From: Collinsella tanakaei YIT 12063 | GTDB taxonomy: Bacteria; Actinomycetota; Coriobacteriia; Coriobacteriales; Coriobacteriaceae | Direction: 5' to 3' | NCBI RefSeq assembly: GCF_000225705.1 | Contig: NZ_JH126474.1 | Span: forward strand, 1-40,177 | Length of the DNA: 40,177 nucleotides | Shown here: positions 7,260-15,788 of the stretch, one piece after another | Layout of the letters: the number at the start of each line of letters is the position of its first letter | Position numbering within the stretch: position 1 is the first letter of the stretch | The notes under the pieces: generated by a model | What the model was told of the DNA's origin: nothing | The model's input: only the letters and a program-made list of their open reading frames with translations | Database searches by the model: none | Position numbers and translations under genes: made by a program

Positions 7260-9281
7260 CTAGGCATCGAGGAAGCGGGCGTCGTGCGCGTGCTTCTCGA
7301 TGTAGGCGCGGCGGAACTCAACCTGATTTCCCATCAGCTCGCGGACCGCGCGATCGGCAATAGCGGCATCCTCGATGGTCACGCGCTGCAGAATACGCGT
7401 CTTGGGATCCATGGTGGTGCTCGCCAGCTGCTTGGGGTCCATTTCACCCAGACCCTTGTAGCGCTGGACGGTATATCCGCGGCGCTTCTTGGTCACCTTG
7501 CCGGAAGCGTCATCGCCGTCGTCGTCCGGATTGAGGCCAAGCTCAACGATGGTATCGCGCAAAATCTCCTCTTCGGGCTGGCGACCGTTGGGGTACACGT
7601 AGTGAATCTTGTTGCGCACCTTGATGCCGAAGATGGGCGGGCAGGCGACATAGACGTAGCCGGCGTCGATCAGCGGGCGCATGTACTTGTAGAAGAACGT
7701 CAGCAGCAGGATGCGGATGTGCGCGCCGTCGACGTCTGCATCGGTCATGATGATGATCTTGTGGTAGCGAGCCTTGGTGATATCGAAGTCTCCGCCGTCG
7801 CCGGTGCCGTTGGTGACGCCGGTGCCAATAGCAGTGATCAAAGACTGGATGGTATCGCTGGAAAACGCACGGTGGTCTCCCACGCGCTCAACGTTCAAGA
7901 TCTTACCGCGCAGGGGCAGAATCGCCTGGATGTCTCGGCGACGGCCGTCCTTAGCAGAACCGCCTGCCGAGTCGCCCTCGACAATGAAGAGCTCGGTCAT
8001 CTCGGCGTCGCGAACCGAGCAGTCGGCTAGCTTGCCCGGAAGGCTCGCGGTCTCCAACAGGCTCTTGCGGCGGGTCGCCTCGCGGGCCTTGCGAGCGGCG
8101 TTGCGAGCCTTGGACGCCTGCTGGGCCTTCTTGATAATCTCACGCGCCTGCTTGGGATGCTCTTCCAGGTAATCGGCCAAGCCGTCGGAGACGATTTTGC
8201 GGACCAGTCCGCGCATGAAGGAGCTGCCGAGCTTGGCTTTGGTCTGGCCTTCGAACTGCGGGTCGGCCAGCTTGACGGACACAACGGCGGTGAGGCCCTC
8301 GCGCACATCATCGCCGGTGAGGTTGCCATCCTTTTCCTTCAAGATACTGTTCTTGCGGGCGTAATCGTTGATCACGCTGGTAAGCGCCGCGCGGAAGCCC
8401 TCCATGTGCATGCCGCCCTCGATGGTGCGAATATCGTTGGCAAAGCTCATCACGGTCTCAGAGTAGGAAGAGTTCCACTGAATGGCGACCTCGACCTCGC
8501 CGGTGCGCTCGACGGGGGCATCCGGCTCGGAGGCACCGGACAGGTAGATGGGGTCCTTGAGGCCGTCGGGGATGTCCTTGCCCTGGCTGAGGAATTTCAC
8601 AAAGTCGATGATGCCGCCGGCGTAGCAGAACTCTTCCGCGTGGGGAGAAAGTTCGCGCTCGTCGGTCAGGACGATCTTGAGGTTCTTGTTCAAAAACGCC
8701 GTCTGCTGCAGGCGGTCGTGCAAGATGTCGTAGTCGTAGACCGTGGTCTCGAAGATCTCCTCGTCCGGCCAAAAGGTGACGGTAGTGCCCGTATGGTCGG
8801 AAGTGCCGACCTCCTCCATCTTCTGAGTGGTCTTGCCGCGGCTAAACTGCATCTCGTAAATCTTGCCGTCGCGAGCAACCTGGACAACCATCTTCTTGGA
8901 CAGGGCGTTTACAACGGAGACGCCAACGCCATGCAGGCCGCCGGAAACCTTATATGCAGAGTTATCGAACTTGCCGCCGGCGTGCAGGATGGTCATGACG
9001 ACCTCGAGCGTGGGGATCTTCTTTACAGGGTGCATGTCGACCGGGATGCCTCGGCCGTTATCGACGACGGTAATGGAATTGTCACCATGAACGGTGACTT
9101 CGATTTTGGAGCAGAAGCCAGCCATGGCCTCGTCGACCGCGTTGTCGACGATCTCCCACACCAGGTGGTGCAGGCCCGTCGAGCTGGTCGAACCGATGTA
9201 CATGCCGGGACGGACGCGGACGGCCTCAAGACCCTCAAGGACCTTGATCTCGCCTCCACCGTATTCTTCCTCTTTCGCCAC
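7260..9281 (-). CDS. gyrB: DNA gyrase subunit B
   Basis: A 673-residue type II topoisomerase ATPase subunit. The N-terminal GHKL ATPase contains EIVDNAVDEA (residues 43-52), DNGRGIPVD and GGLHGVGVSVVNAL. The transducer domain follows, then the Toprim domain with EGDSAGGSAK and the metal-binding DADVDGAHI, and the GyrB C-terminal YKGLGEM region. It lacks the large insertion of proteobacterial GyrB, so about 670 residues is normal for Gram-positive-type GyrB. Position next to gyrA, recF and dnaN favours GyrB over ParE. The GTG start has GAGGGAG 5 bases upstream. A 106-base gap separates it from dciA, room for its own promoter, though none is clear. Confidence 0.98.
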   Translation of the reverse strand: MAKEEEYGGGEIKVLEGLEAVRVRPGMYIGSTSSTGLHHLVWEIVDNAVDEAMAGFCSKIEVTVHGDNSITVVDNGRGIPVDMHPVKKIPTLEVVMTILHAGGKFDNSAYKVSGGLHGVGVSVVNALSKKMVVQVARDGKIYEMQFSRGKTTQKMEEVGTSDHTGTTVTFWPDEEIFETTVYDYDILHDRLQQTAFLNKNLKIVLTDERELSPHAEEFCYAGGIIDFVKFLSQGKDIPDGLKDPIYLSGASEPDAPVERTGEVEVAIQWNSSYSETVMSFANDIRTIEGGMHMEGFRAALTSVINDYARKNSILKEKDGNLTGDDVREGLTAVVSVKLADPQFEGQTKAKLGSSFMRGLVRKIVSDGLADYLEEHPKQAREIIKKAQQASKARNAARKAREATRRKSLLETASLPGKLADCSVRDAEMTELFIVEGDSAGGSAKDGRRRDIQAILPLRGKILNVERVGDHRAFSSDTIQSLITAIGTGVTNGTGDGGDFDITKARYHKIIIMTDADVDGAHIRILLLTFFYKYMRPLIDAGYVYVACPPIFGIKVRNKIHYVYPNGRQPEEEILRDTIVELGLNPDDDGDDASGKVTKKRRGYTVQRYKGLGEMDPKQLASTTMDPKTRILQRVTIEDAAIADRAVRELMGNQVEFRRAYIEKHAHDARFLDA

Positions 9282-9387
9282 GCGAACTCCCTCTCATTCA
9301 AATAAAAGACTAACGTCACTATGATACACGCTTGAAATGGGAGCCTACGTAACTACCAAATAGCTCTACAAGCCCATCAGCGCCCAT

Positions 9388-9996
9388 TTACGCCTTGTTT
9401 TGGGCATCCAAGCCCTTCCTCCACTCAAAGCTCGCTTTCATGGCCGATTTGAGCGCCTCCTGCAATCTTTGGTCTTTGATCCCGGAGACCTCGCGGTCAA
9501 TCACGGCGCTCTCCGCCGGGGTGAGATCCTTATGCGGGGGCGGAGTCTTTGCAGCCCTGCGTGCGGACGATGAGCCCGCGGGGCCTTTTGCGGGCGAATC
9601 TGCCGAACCGCTCGTCCCTGCGGCCGTCCCTGCAGCGGCGGCGGACGAAGCGCGGCTCGCGTAGCCCTCCTTGGACGTCATGAACACCAGACCCGCCACG
9701 TCTACACCCGTGGCAGCCATGCGCGCGCGGATAATCTCACGCAACATGGTCATCTCCTGCGTCCACGCCGCGGAATCCATGTAAACGATTAGCTCGTTTG
9801 GCTCGGGCCTGTAGTGCAAGCCGGTCGCATGCGACCCCTCGCGCGTGTGGGCGCACACCGCGTTCCACGCGCGATAGACCTCACGCGTCCGTTCTGCGGC
9901 AAGCATCTGCTCGCGCTTTTTGGGCGAGGCGCCGTCAAACAAACGGCTGCGCTCCTCCGCCAGGTATCCACCCAGGCCGCGGGTCTCGCCGCTCAT
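9388..9996 (-). CDS. DciA-like protein (DUF721), probable helicase-loading factor
   Basis: A 202-residue protein in the slot between recF and gyrB that DUF721/DciA proteins occupy in actinobacteria (Rv0004 in M. tuberculosis). The central part (ELIVYMDSAAWTQEMTMLRE, about residues 77-96) matches the DUF721 core, which in DciA binds the replicative helicase. An Ala/Ser/Gly/Pro-rich linker and a charged C-terminal helix follow. I place the start at 9996 (MSGETRGL), 7 bases after the recF stop, with GGGACGAG directly ahead; the longer frame to 10095 runs deep into recF. Function is inferred from family and position. Confidence 0.85.
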   Translation of the reverse strand: MSGETRGLGGYLAEERSRLFDGASPKKREQMLAAERTREVYRAWNAVCAHTREGSHATGLHYRPEPNELIVYMDSAAWTQEMTMLREIIRARMAATGVDVAGLVFMTSKEGYASRASSAAAAGTAAGTSGSADSPAKGPAGSSSARRAAKTPPPHKDLTPAESAVIDREVSGIKDQRLQEALKSAMKASFEWRKGLDAQNKA

Positions 9997-10003
9997 CTCG
10001 TCC

Positions 10004-11107
10004 CTATTCGTCAACCTCAACGACCTTCGCCTCCTCCAGCACCAAATCGCTAAAGTAACCCAGGTTTGTAGTGGTGATAACCGTCTGAACGCCATCCTCT
10101 ATGAAATGCATGATCGACTCGCGGCGCGATGCGTCAAGCTCGCTCATCACATCGTCCAACAGCAGCAAGGGCGGACGGCCCAGGATATCGCGCGTGACGG
10201 CGACTTCGGCGATCTTCCACGCCAGCACCACGGAGCGCTGTTGACCCTGCGAGGCGAACGACCGAGCGTCGCGCCCGTCTATGGTGAATAGGATCTCATC
10301 GCGATGGGGGCCGGTCAGGGTGATGCCGCGGCGAAGCTCCTCGTCCCGCCGCTCATCAAGCGCGCGCAAGAACTGCTCCTGTACCTCCCCGCGCTGCGGG
10401 ATCTTGTCCCCCGCCGTATATTCGTCCCCATATATCGAAGGGGAGTAGGAGATGCCCAGCAGCTCGCCCGGGGCGATGGCGCCGTATGCACGGGCGGCAT
10501 GCTCGCGGATGCGGGCCAAAAGCGACATGCGGTGCACCGTGAGGGCGGCGCCGGTCGCAGAGATCGATTCGTCCCACGCCGCCAGCAGGCCCCGATCCAC
10601 GTAGGGCTCTTTCAACAGGTTGTTTCGCTGCTCGACTGTGCGCTCATACGTTGAAACCAAGCGCGCATACTGCTCGTTGAGCTGAACGCCAAAGTCATCA
10701 AGGGCGGCACGGCGCACGCTGGCAGAGCGCTTCACCATGTCAAGGTGGTCGGGGCAGAACAGCACGCTGGGCAGAACGCCGCGCACACCAGCCGCGGTCA
10801 CCTTCTTGCCGTTGCGCGAAAACGTGCGGCGCGACCCCGCCACCGCCAGCCCCATCTCAAGCAAGCGTCCCTCGCCCTCAAGCGTGCACTGCGCGCGGCA
10901 CGCCTCGGCGCCCTGTCGGACCAGGTCGCGGGGCGAGGGTCTTCTGAACGACTGGCCGGACGTCAGCAGCTGCAGGCACTCGACAAGGTTGGTCTTGCCC
11001 GCGGCGTTACGACCAACAAGCACGTTAACGGCTTCGCCGAGCGACAGGTCGTACGCGGCGAAACTGCGAAAGTTGTATACCGACAAACTGGAGACGCGAA
11101 TGCTCAT
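10004..11107 (-). CDS. recF: DNA replication and repair protein RecF
   Basis: A 367-residue SMC-like ATPase that loads RecA at single-strand gaps together with RecO and RecR. The Walker A motif GRNAAGKT is at residues 32-39, the signature motif is in FASQGQQRSVVLAWK, and the Walker B motif with D-loop is PPLLLLDDVMSELD. Length and motif order are typical. It starts 6 bases after the dnaN stop without a visible ribosome-binding site, so its translation is probably coupled to dnaN. dciA follows after 7 bases, which makes dnaN-recF-dciA a tight operon. Confidence 0.97.
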   Translation of the reverse strand: MSIRVSSLSVYNFRSFAAYDLSLGEAVNVLVGRNAAGKTNLVECLQLLTSGQSFRRPSPRDLVRQGAEACRAQCTLEGEGRLLEMGLAVAGSRRTFSRNGKKVTAAGVRGVLPSVLFCPDHLDMVKRSASVRRAALDDFGVQLNEQYARLVSTYERTVEQRNNLLKEPYVDRGLLAAWDESISATGAALTVHRMSLLARIREHAARAYGAIAPGELLGISYSPSIYGDEYTAGDKIPQRGEVQEQFLRALDERRDEELRRGITLTGPHRDEILFTIDGRDARSFASQGQQRSVVLAWKIAEVAVTRDILGRPPLLLLDDVMSELDASRRESIMHFIEDGVQTVITTTNLGYFSDLVLEEAKVVEVDE

Positions 11108-11113
11108 GGGCGA

Positions 11114-12217
11114 CTAGATGCGAACCGGCATGACCAGATAGAGGTAGTTAATCTTGTCGTAGCTCTTGAAGACGCCCGCCTGCGCGTAAGACTGAAGCTC
11201 GAGCGTGATCTCCTTTTCACGCGACAGCACGTTGAGGCAGCCAAAGATGTAGTGGTAGTTGAACGCGATGACGCCGCTGTCGCCCTCGACCTCCACGTCC
11301 ACGGTTTCACGTGCAACGTCTTGGTCGTTGGAGATGGCAGAGAGACCCAGGGTACCGTCCTCGACGTTGATGTCGAATTTGACGGCGGAGTTGTTTTGGG
11401 CGATGACGGCCACGCGCTTCAATGCGGACGAGAACGCGTCGACGTCGATCTTGACCGTCGTGGTGCACGTCTGGGGCAGCAGCGCCTTGTAGTTGGGATA
11501 CATGCCCTCGATGCGGCGCGACACGTACGTGGTGTTGCCCGCCTCAAAGACAACTTGGGTGTCGGTCGAGCCAATCATGATGGTGCCTTGGCCGCCGGTG
11601 ATCGAAAGGGCGTCGTTGAACGCCTCCGCGGGCACGTTGAGCTCGAAGCTGCCCTCAAGCGAGGACGTCTCCACCTGCGTGTCGCACACCGCCAGACGGT
11701 AGGAGTCCGTAGCCACCAGGCGAATGGTGTTGTTCTCGACCGTCATATAGACTCCGTTGAGGACGGGACGGTTCTTATCCGTGGACGTCACGCGCCACAC
11801 GCGGCTCACCATCTCGGACAAGATGTTCGCCGGCAGCTCCACCGTGCTCTCAAGCGCATAGGTGGGAAACTCCGGGAAGTCTCCCACATCAAGCGTGTTG
11901 AGCCTAAAGGAACTTTTCTCGCACGTGATGCTTACTTGGCGCTCCTCGACCTCAAACGTCACCGCCGCATCCGGCAGGGTCTTGGTGATGTTAGAGAGCA
12001 TCTTGCACGGAACCACCATCGCCCCCTCCTCGTCCACGCGCGCGGCGATGCGATGACGAATGGCGATGGCGTAGTTAGAAGTCTGGAACTCCAAGACTCC
12101 GTCCACCGCCTTGATGAGCACACCCGAGAGGATGGGAAGCGTAGAGGTTCCGGCTATGCCTTTCATTACGGTTGCCAGTGCCTCGGAGAGAGCGGATTGG
12201 CTAACGGTGAACTTCAT
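11114..12217 (-). CDS. dnaN: DNA polymerase III beta subunit (sliding clamp)
   Basis: A 367-residue beta clamp, the ring that tethers DNA polymerase III and many repair proteins to DNA. It begins MKFTVSQSALSEAL, contains the typical PILSGVLI and NRPVLNGVY segments of domains I and II, and ends with the clamp signature YLVMPVRI, which contributes to the peptide-binding cleft. Length is normal. The ATG at 12217 is preceded by GAGAGGAAT. A 279-base non-coding gap with origin-like features separates it from dnaA. A parS-like sequence (13 of 16 positions) lies inside the gene at 11303-11318. Confidence 0.98.
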   Translation of the reverse strand: MKFTVSQSALSEALATVMKGIAGTSTLPILSGVLIKAVDGVLEFQTSNYAIAIRHRIAARVDEEGAMVVPCKMLSNITKTLPDAAVTFEVEERQVSITCEKSSFRLNTLDVGDFPEFPTYALESTVELPANILSEMVSRVWRVTSTDKNRPVLNGVYMTVENNTIRLVATDSYRLAVCDTQVETSSLEGSFELNVPAEAFNDALSITGGQGTIMIGSTDTQVVFEAGNTTYVSRRIEGMYPNYKALLPQTCTTTVKIDVDAFSSALKRVAVIAQNNSAVKFDINVEDGTLGLSAISNDQDVARETVDVEVEGDSGVIAFNYHYIFGCLNVLSREKEITLELQSYAQAGVFKSYDKINYLYLVMPVRI

Positions 12218-12496
12218 CTTTTATTCCTCTCTATATAGATATATATCTAATAATAGTAATAAGTCGGTGGACGCTGTGGATTACTAATATTTCTGCAGGT
12301 AGGGGACTGAAAAACAGTGCGCTTTGACCTGTTGAAAACTCAGCCAGTTATCAACAGGTCAAAGGGTGTGGGTTCTTTTCCCACCGAGTAGGCCGTTTCT
12401 TTCACATCCTTTCCCGCGGGTTTGCACAAGCTTTTCACCGCCTTTCACGGGCTTTCAGGCGCTTTTGCGGCGGTGAGTTTGGATACTCCTGTCTGT
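12218..12496. other. dnaA-dnaN intergenic region with origin-like features
   Basis: Beside dnaN is an A/T-only stretch (about 12239-12255) that includes part of the 14-base palindrome TAGATATATATCTA (12236-12249). Further along are DnaA-box-like sequences TGTGGATTA (12275-12283) and TTATCAACA (12348-12356). A 13-bp perfect inverted repeat, TTTGACCTGTTGA (12323-12335) facing 12351-12363, carries DnaA-box-like sequence in both arms. Some actinobacteria place oriC between dnaA and dnaN. Whether this is the origin, part of a split origin, or a DnaA-regulated dnaN promoter is not settled by sequence. Confidence 0.5.
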
Positions 12497-14338
12497 TTAT
12501 GACTGAGACTGAAGGACAATCTTATTCTTTAGCTTCTGTAGGTCGTCGCAAATGCGGCGATCTTCCTTGATCTTGCTTTCAACTACCTTAAGGCTGTTGA
12601 GTACGGTCGAATGGTCGCGCCCGCCAAATTCCGCGCCAATAGCGGACGAGGTCATTTCGCACAGGGAGTTCGACAGGTAGACGGCCACATGGCGCGCGAA
12701 CGCGATCTCCTTGGTGCGCCTGGTGCCCTTGAGATCCTCCGGCTGCAGGTGATAGAAGTCCGCCACCACCTTTTGGACGGTGTCGATGCGGATGATCTTG
12801 CGTGCGGTATCGAAGTACTCGTTGGCAACCTTCTCGATATCCTCGGTGGTGAGCTCGCCTCCCTGCTGCTCGCGCTCAAATGAGAGGCTCGCGCATCGTT
12901 CGCAGTAGCTTTCCAGCTCACGGATGTTGTTGCCGGAGATCTCCGCCATATGGCGCAGCTGCTCGTCGGTGAGCGTGCCATCGTTTGTTTGGAATGCGCC
13001 CAAAAGCGACGGGTCCACGTTCATGCCGTTGAGGCCGTCTCCGCCCTTGATGGTGTTCTCGTAGTAGCGTTTCAAAATCATGTACTTCATCTCAAAGCCC
13101 GGTTCGGACACCAGGCACAGCATGCCCGCGTTAAAGCGGCTAGTCAGGCGCTCGTCCATACCAAGATTCTTGGGCGCGCGATCCGATGCGATGACAACCT
13201 TCTTGTTCTCGCGGATGAACTCGTCCATGAGGCTGAAGAAGTACTCGATGCTCGCCTGCTTACCAATGATGTTTTGGATATCGTCGATAATCAGGACGTT
13301 TGCCTCGTGGTACTCGCGCAGTATCGCGCGGCCCTCGGTCTTTTGGCGGGCGATCTCGTTGATGAAGTCGTCGATGTAGGCCTGCGAATTGGCGTACTTT
13401 ACCTTGATATGCGGTTTGTTGGCGGCAAGGTGGTTCTTGATGGCCAGGAGCAGGTGCGTTTTACCCAACCCGCTTCCTCCGTAGATGAATAGCGAGTTGT
13501 ACTGGCCGGGCTCGTCCGCAAACGCCGCAAACCGCATGGCGGAGTGGTACGCGAGCTTGTTCTCGTCTCCGTAGACAAAGTTGTCGAACGTGAACTTGGA
13601 TCCTATGGGGTTGGCGACGGGCTGATCGCTTGCGTCCGTCATCGGAGCGCCGCTTCCTGCCGGCTCGATCGATTTCTTCTGCACCGTCTGTCCGGTCTCG
13701 ACGCCCTTCATCTGGGCGAACATTCTGTTGAATTGGTCGCGTGACATGGTATTGGTCACGTTTACGCCGCCATGCTCCCCTGCGGGGGCGAATGACATGG
13801 GACCTGGTGCCGTGGCGAATCCCGCAGCGTCGTTTTCCACAGTTACCCTAGGCTTTGCAAAGGCGGCTTCCAGGTCAAAGGGGTTTTCAATTGGCTTCTC
13901 AACCGGCTCGACCGCCATGTGCGGCGCCGCCATTTGGGGCATATCCACCCCGGCCGCGTTGGCGGCAATCGCCTCCGGCATCGCATTGGTTTGATGCGGA
14001 CGAGGAACCTCCGTCGTGGCCATCACAGGCGTGTCCTGCGCCGCCGCCGGTGCTGCCGGTATGGTCGGCCTCACCGCACCGGTGTGCGAGCCAGCGGGAG
14101 CCTGCACCACCAGAGAGATGGGCATAAACGCTATCTCTTCCAGGTAAGCTTCGACAACTGAGCGGTTCTTTTCAAGAAACGCCACCGCAAACCTGCTGGG
14201 CGCTTCTATATAGAGCGATTCATCGTCCAGCTCCACCGGTGTTGACTGGCTGAGCATGTTTACAAGCCGATCGCTTTGGCCGTCGCGCTGACAGAACGCG
14301 ATGGCGTCATCAAGAAGTATCTGAGCTTCGCTTTCCAT
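12497..14338 (-). CDS. dnaA: Chromosomal replication initiator DnaA
   Basis: A 613-residue DnaA, the AAA+ initiator that binds DnaA boxes and melts the origin. Domain I is at about residues 1-78. Domain II is an unusually long Ala/Pro-rich linker (about 80-245). The AAA+ core has Walker A GGSGLGKT (287-294) and Walker B VLIIDDIQ (348-355). Domain IV carries the DNA-binding signature GAEFGGRDHSTVLNSL near the C-terminus. E. coli DnaA has 467 residues; most of the excess is linker. The ATG at 14338 has GGAG 4 bases upstream. It lies 25 bases after the GHKL/winged-helix gene and is probably cotranscribed with it. Confidence 0.98.
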   Translation of the reverse strand: MESEAQILLDDAIAFCQRDGQSDRLVNMLSQSTPVELDDESLYIEAPSRFAVAFLEKNRSVVEAYLEEIAFMPISLVVQAPAGSHTGAVRPTIPAAPAAAQDTPVMATTEVPRPHQTNAMPEAIAANAAGVDMPQMAAPHMAVEPVEKPIENPFDLEAAFAKPRVTVENDAAGFATAPGPMSFAPAGEHGGVNVTNTMSRDQFNRMFAQMKGVETGQTVQKKSIEPAGSGAPMTDASDQPVANPIGSKFTFDNFVYGDENKLAYHSAMRFAAFADEPGQYNSLFIYGGSGLGKTHLLLAIKNHLAANKPHIKVKYANSQAYIDDFINEIARQKTEGRAILREYHEANVLIIDDIQNIIGKQASIEYFFSLMDEFIRENKKVVIASDRAPKNLGMDERLTSRFNAGMLCLVSEPGFEMKYMILKRYYENTIKGGDGLNGMNVDPSLLGAFQTNDGTLTDEQLRHMAEISGNNIRELESYCERCASLSFEREQQGGELTTEDIEKVANEYFDTARKIIRIDTVQKVVADFYHLQPEDLKGTRRTKEIAFARHVAVYLSNSLCEMTSSAIGAEFGGRDHSTVLNSLKVVESKIKEDRRICDDLQKLKNKIVLQSQS

Positions 14339-14363
14339 GAGTCTCCTGTATCAGCTATCCGAC

Positions 14364-15788
14364 CTATTGGTTTTCCTGTAACCAGTAGCGCCCCATGTCG
14401 GTGAGGATTCGCTTCTGGCCGTGCTTTGCCACGAGTCCGGCCGCCGTAAGCGCGTTGAGCTCTCGCGACCATGTTGCATTGGAGTGTCCGTACGCCGTGG
14501 TGAGGTCCGTAGGGCCGCACATCTCATATGTCGCCAGGTACTGCAGCGCCTCTCGCCCTCGCTCGTTGATATACGGCATGCCGCCGTTTACCTGCGGCTG
14601 GGGCTGCCCCATTTGACCCATACCTTGCGGATATGTCGGGTAGGGCGTCTGCGCGGGCATATACCCCATTCCCATGGGGGGAACTTGTCCCATTTGCGGG
14701 GGATACCCCGGATAGGGGTATCCCGGCGCGTAGGGTTGTTGGAATTGCGGCGGGTACTGGTTTGCATATTGCTGGGGCGGCCTCTGCTGCATCTGCTGCG
14801 GGTGCTGTTGCCCCCACGGGCTGGGTCCCGCCGCCGGCATCCCTGTTCCTGCCGTTCCGGGCCCGCCTGCGGCGGCTCCCCAGCCTTGTTGTTGGTAGCC
14901 CCCCGTCGTCTGTCCGTTTTGCCATGCGACGCCATAGGGGTTTTGCTGCGCGGGTTCGCCGTAGTCTTGGTAGGCGGACGATGCATCAAGCTGCACGCCT
15001 GCCGCATCCATGGCGCGTTGCATGGCGTCTTGAGCGCCTGCGCCGCTTTCGGGTGCTATCTGACCTTGTGGCATTGCTCCATAGGGTTGTACTGGCTGCT
15101 GCGGCGCGGCCTGCTGGTTAAAGGGGGTGGGCTGGACGTGCGTCCCCACGTTGGTGTTTACCGCCGGGTGTCCGCTGCGCACCGACGCTCCCCTCGCGCT
15201 CGCCGCTTCGATCTCGGCGACCCGTGCGGGGTCAACGCTTACGGTGATGACGGTCCCCTTATTAAGGTTGTCCTCTATCGAGATGGCTCCGCCAACGTTT
15301 TCCAGGTATTGCTGGACCATAGGGAACCCAGCTCCGGTCCCCCTGATATAGCGCTTCTGTTCCCTGTCCGCCGAGGTCACGCCAAAGTCAAATGCCCGCT
15401 CTTTGTCGGCGATGCCGGGACCTTGGTCTGCAAAGCGGATGGTGGAGCCTCCATCAAGCACGGAGATGATCGGCTCCATGAAGCGAGCATGGATAAAGTT
15501 CTCCACAATCTCGCGGATCACCATGAGGGAGATGTTTCCACCCTGCTCTTTCATGCATCTATATACGGTGTTGGTAACCTCCTCCAGATATGCCCTCACG
15601 TCGTTTTGAGTGATGACTACCACGCGCGGCGTGGAGAGCATGTCGTCGTATACCGCGATCCGAGTGGTATACGACTCGGTAGCGGGAGCTCCAATCTGGG
15701 TCCCCGCCGGCGAGGTTATTCCATTTAAATGGGCGTTGTCCGGTGCCGGATCGCCCGAATCCACAAAGGGATAAAAGTCATCTGCCAT
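14364..15788 (-). CDS. GHKL ATPase-winged helix protein upstream of dnaA, function unknown
   Basis: A 474-residue protein with three parts. Residues about 50-190 form a histidine-kinase-type GHKL ATP-binding domain: N box REIVENFIHA (92-101), G1 ADQGPGIAD (120-128), G2 GTGAGF (150-155). There is no sensor, no phosphoacceptor-His domain and no membrane segment. Residues about 190-405 are a low-complexity Gln/Pro/Gly/Tyr/Met-rich linker. Residues about 405-474 form a probable winged helix-turn-helix (GREALQYLATYEMCGPTDL through ILTDMGRYWL). It is the first gene of the leftward dnaA cluster. I know of no characterised counterpart. A cytoplasmic ATP-switched DNA-binding regulator of dnaA or of the origin is an inference from architecture and position only. 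Confidence 0.75.
   Translation of the reverse strand: MADDFYPFVDSGDPAPDNAHLNGITSPAGTQIGAPATESYTTRIAVYDDMLSTPRVVVITQNDVRAYLEEVTNTVYRCMKEQGGNISLMVIREIVENFIHARFMEPIISVLDGGSTIRFADQGPGIADKERAFDFGVTSADREQKRYIRGTGAGFPMVQQYLENVGGAISIEDNLNKGTVITVSVDPARVAEIEAASARGASVRSGHPAVNTNVGTHVQPTPFNQQAAPQQPVQPYGAMPQGQIAPESGAGAQDAMQRAMDAAGVQLDASSAYQDYGEPAQQNPYGVAWQNGQTTGGYQQQGWGAAAGGPGTAGTGMPAAGPSPWGQQHPQQMQQRPPQQYANQYPPQFQQPYAPGYPYPGYPPQMGQVPPMGMGYMPAQTPYPTYPQGMGQMGQPQPQVNGGMPYINERGREALQYLATYEMCGPTDLTTAYGHSNATWSRELNALTAAGLVAKHGQKRILTDMGRYWLQENQ

Noticed and set aside
4223-7363. Open frame of about 1046 codons on the plus strand opposite gyrA
   Set aside because: It is the antisense shadow of GC-rich gyrA; it has no recognisable protein motifs and its composition (His, Leu, Val, Gly repeats) is an artefact of reversed codons.
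14421-15728. Open frame of about 435 codons opposite the GHKL/winged-helix gene
   Set aside because: Antisense shadow without motifs; the minus-strand frame has clear ATPase motifs.
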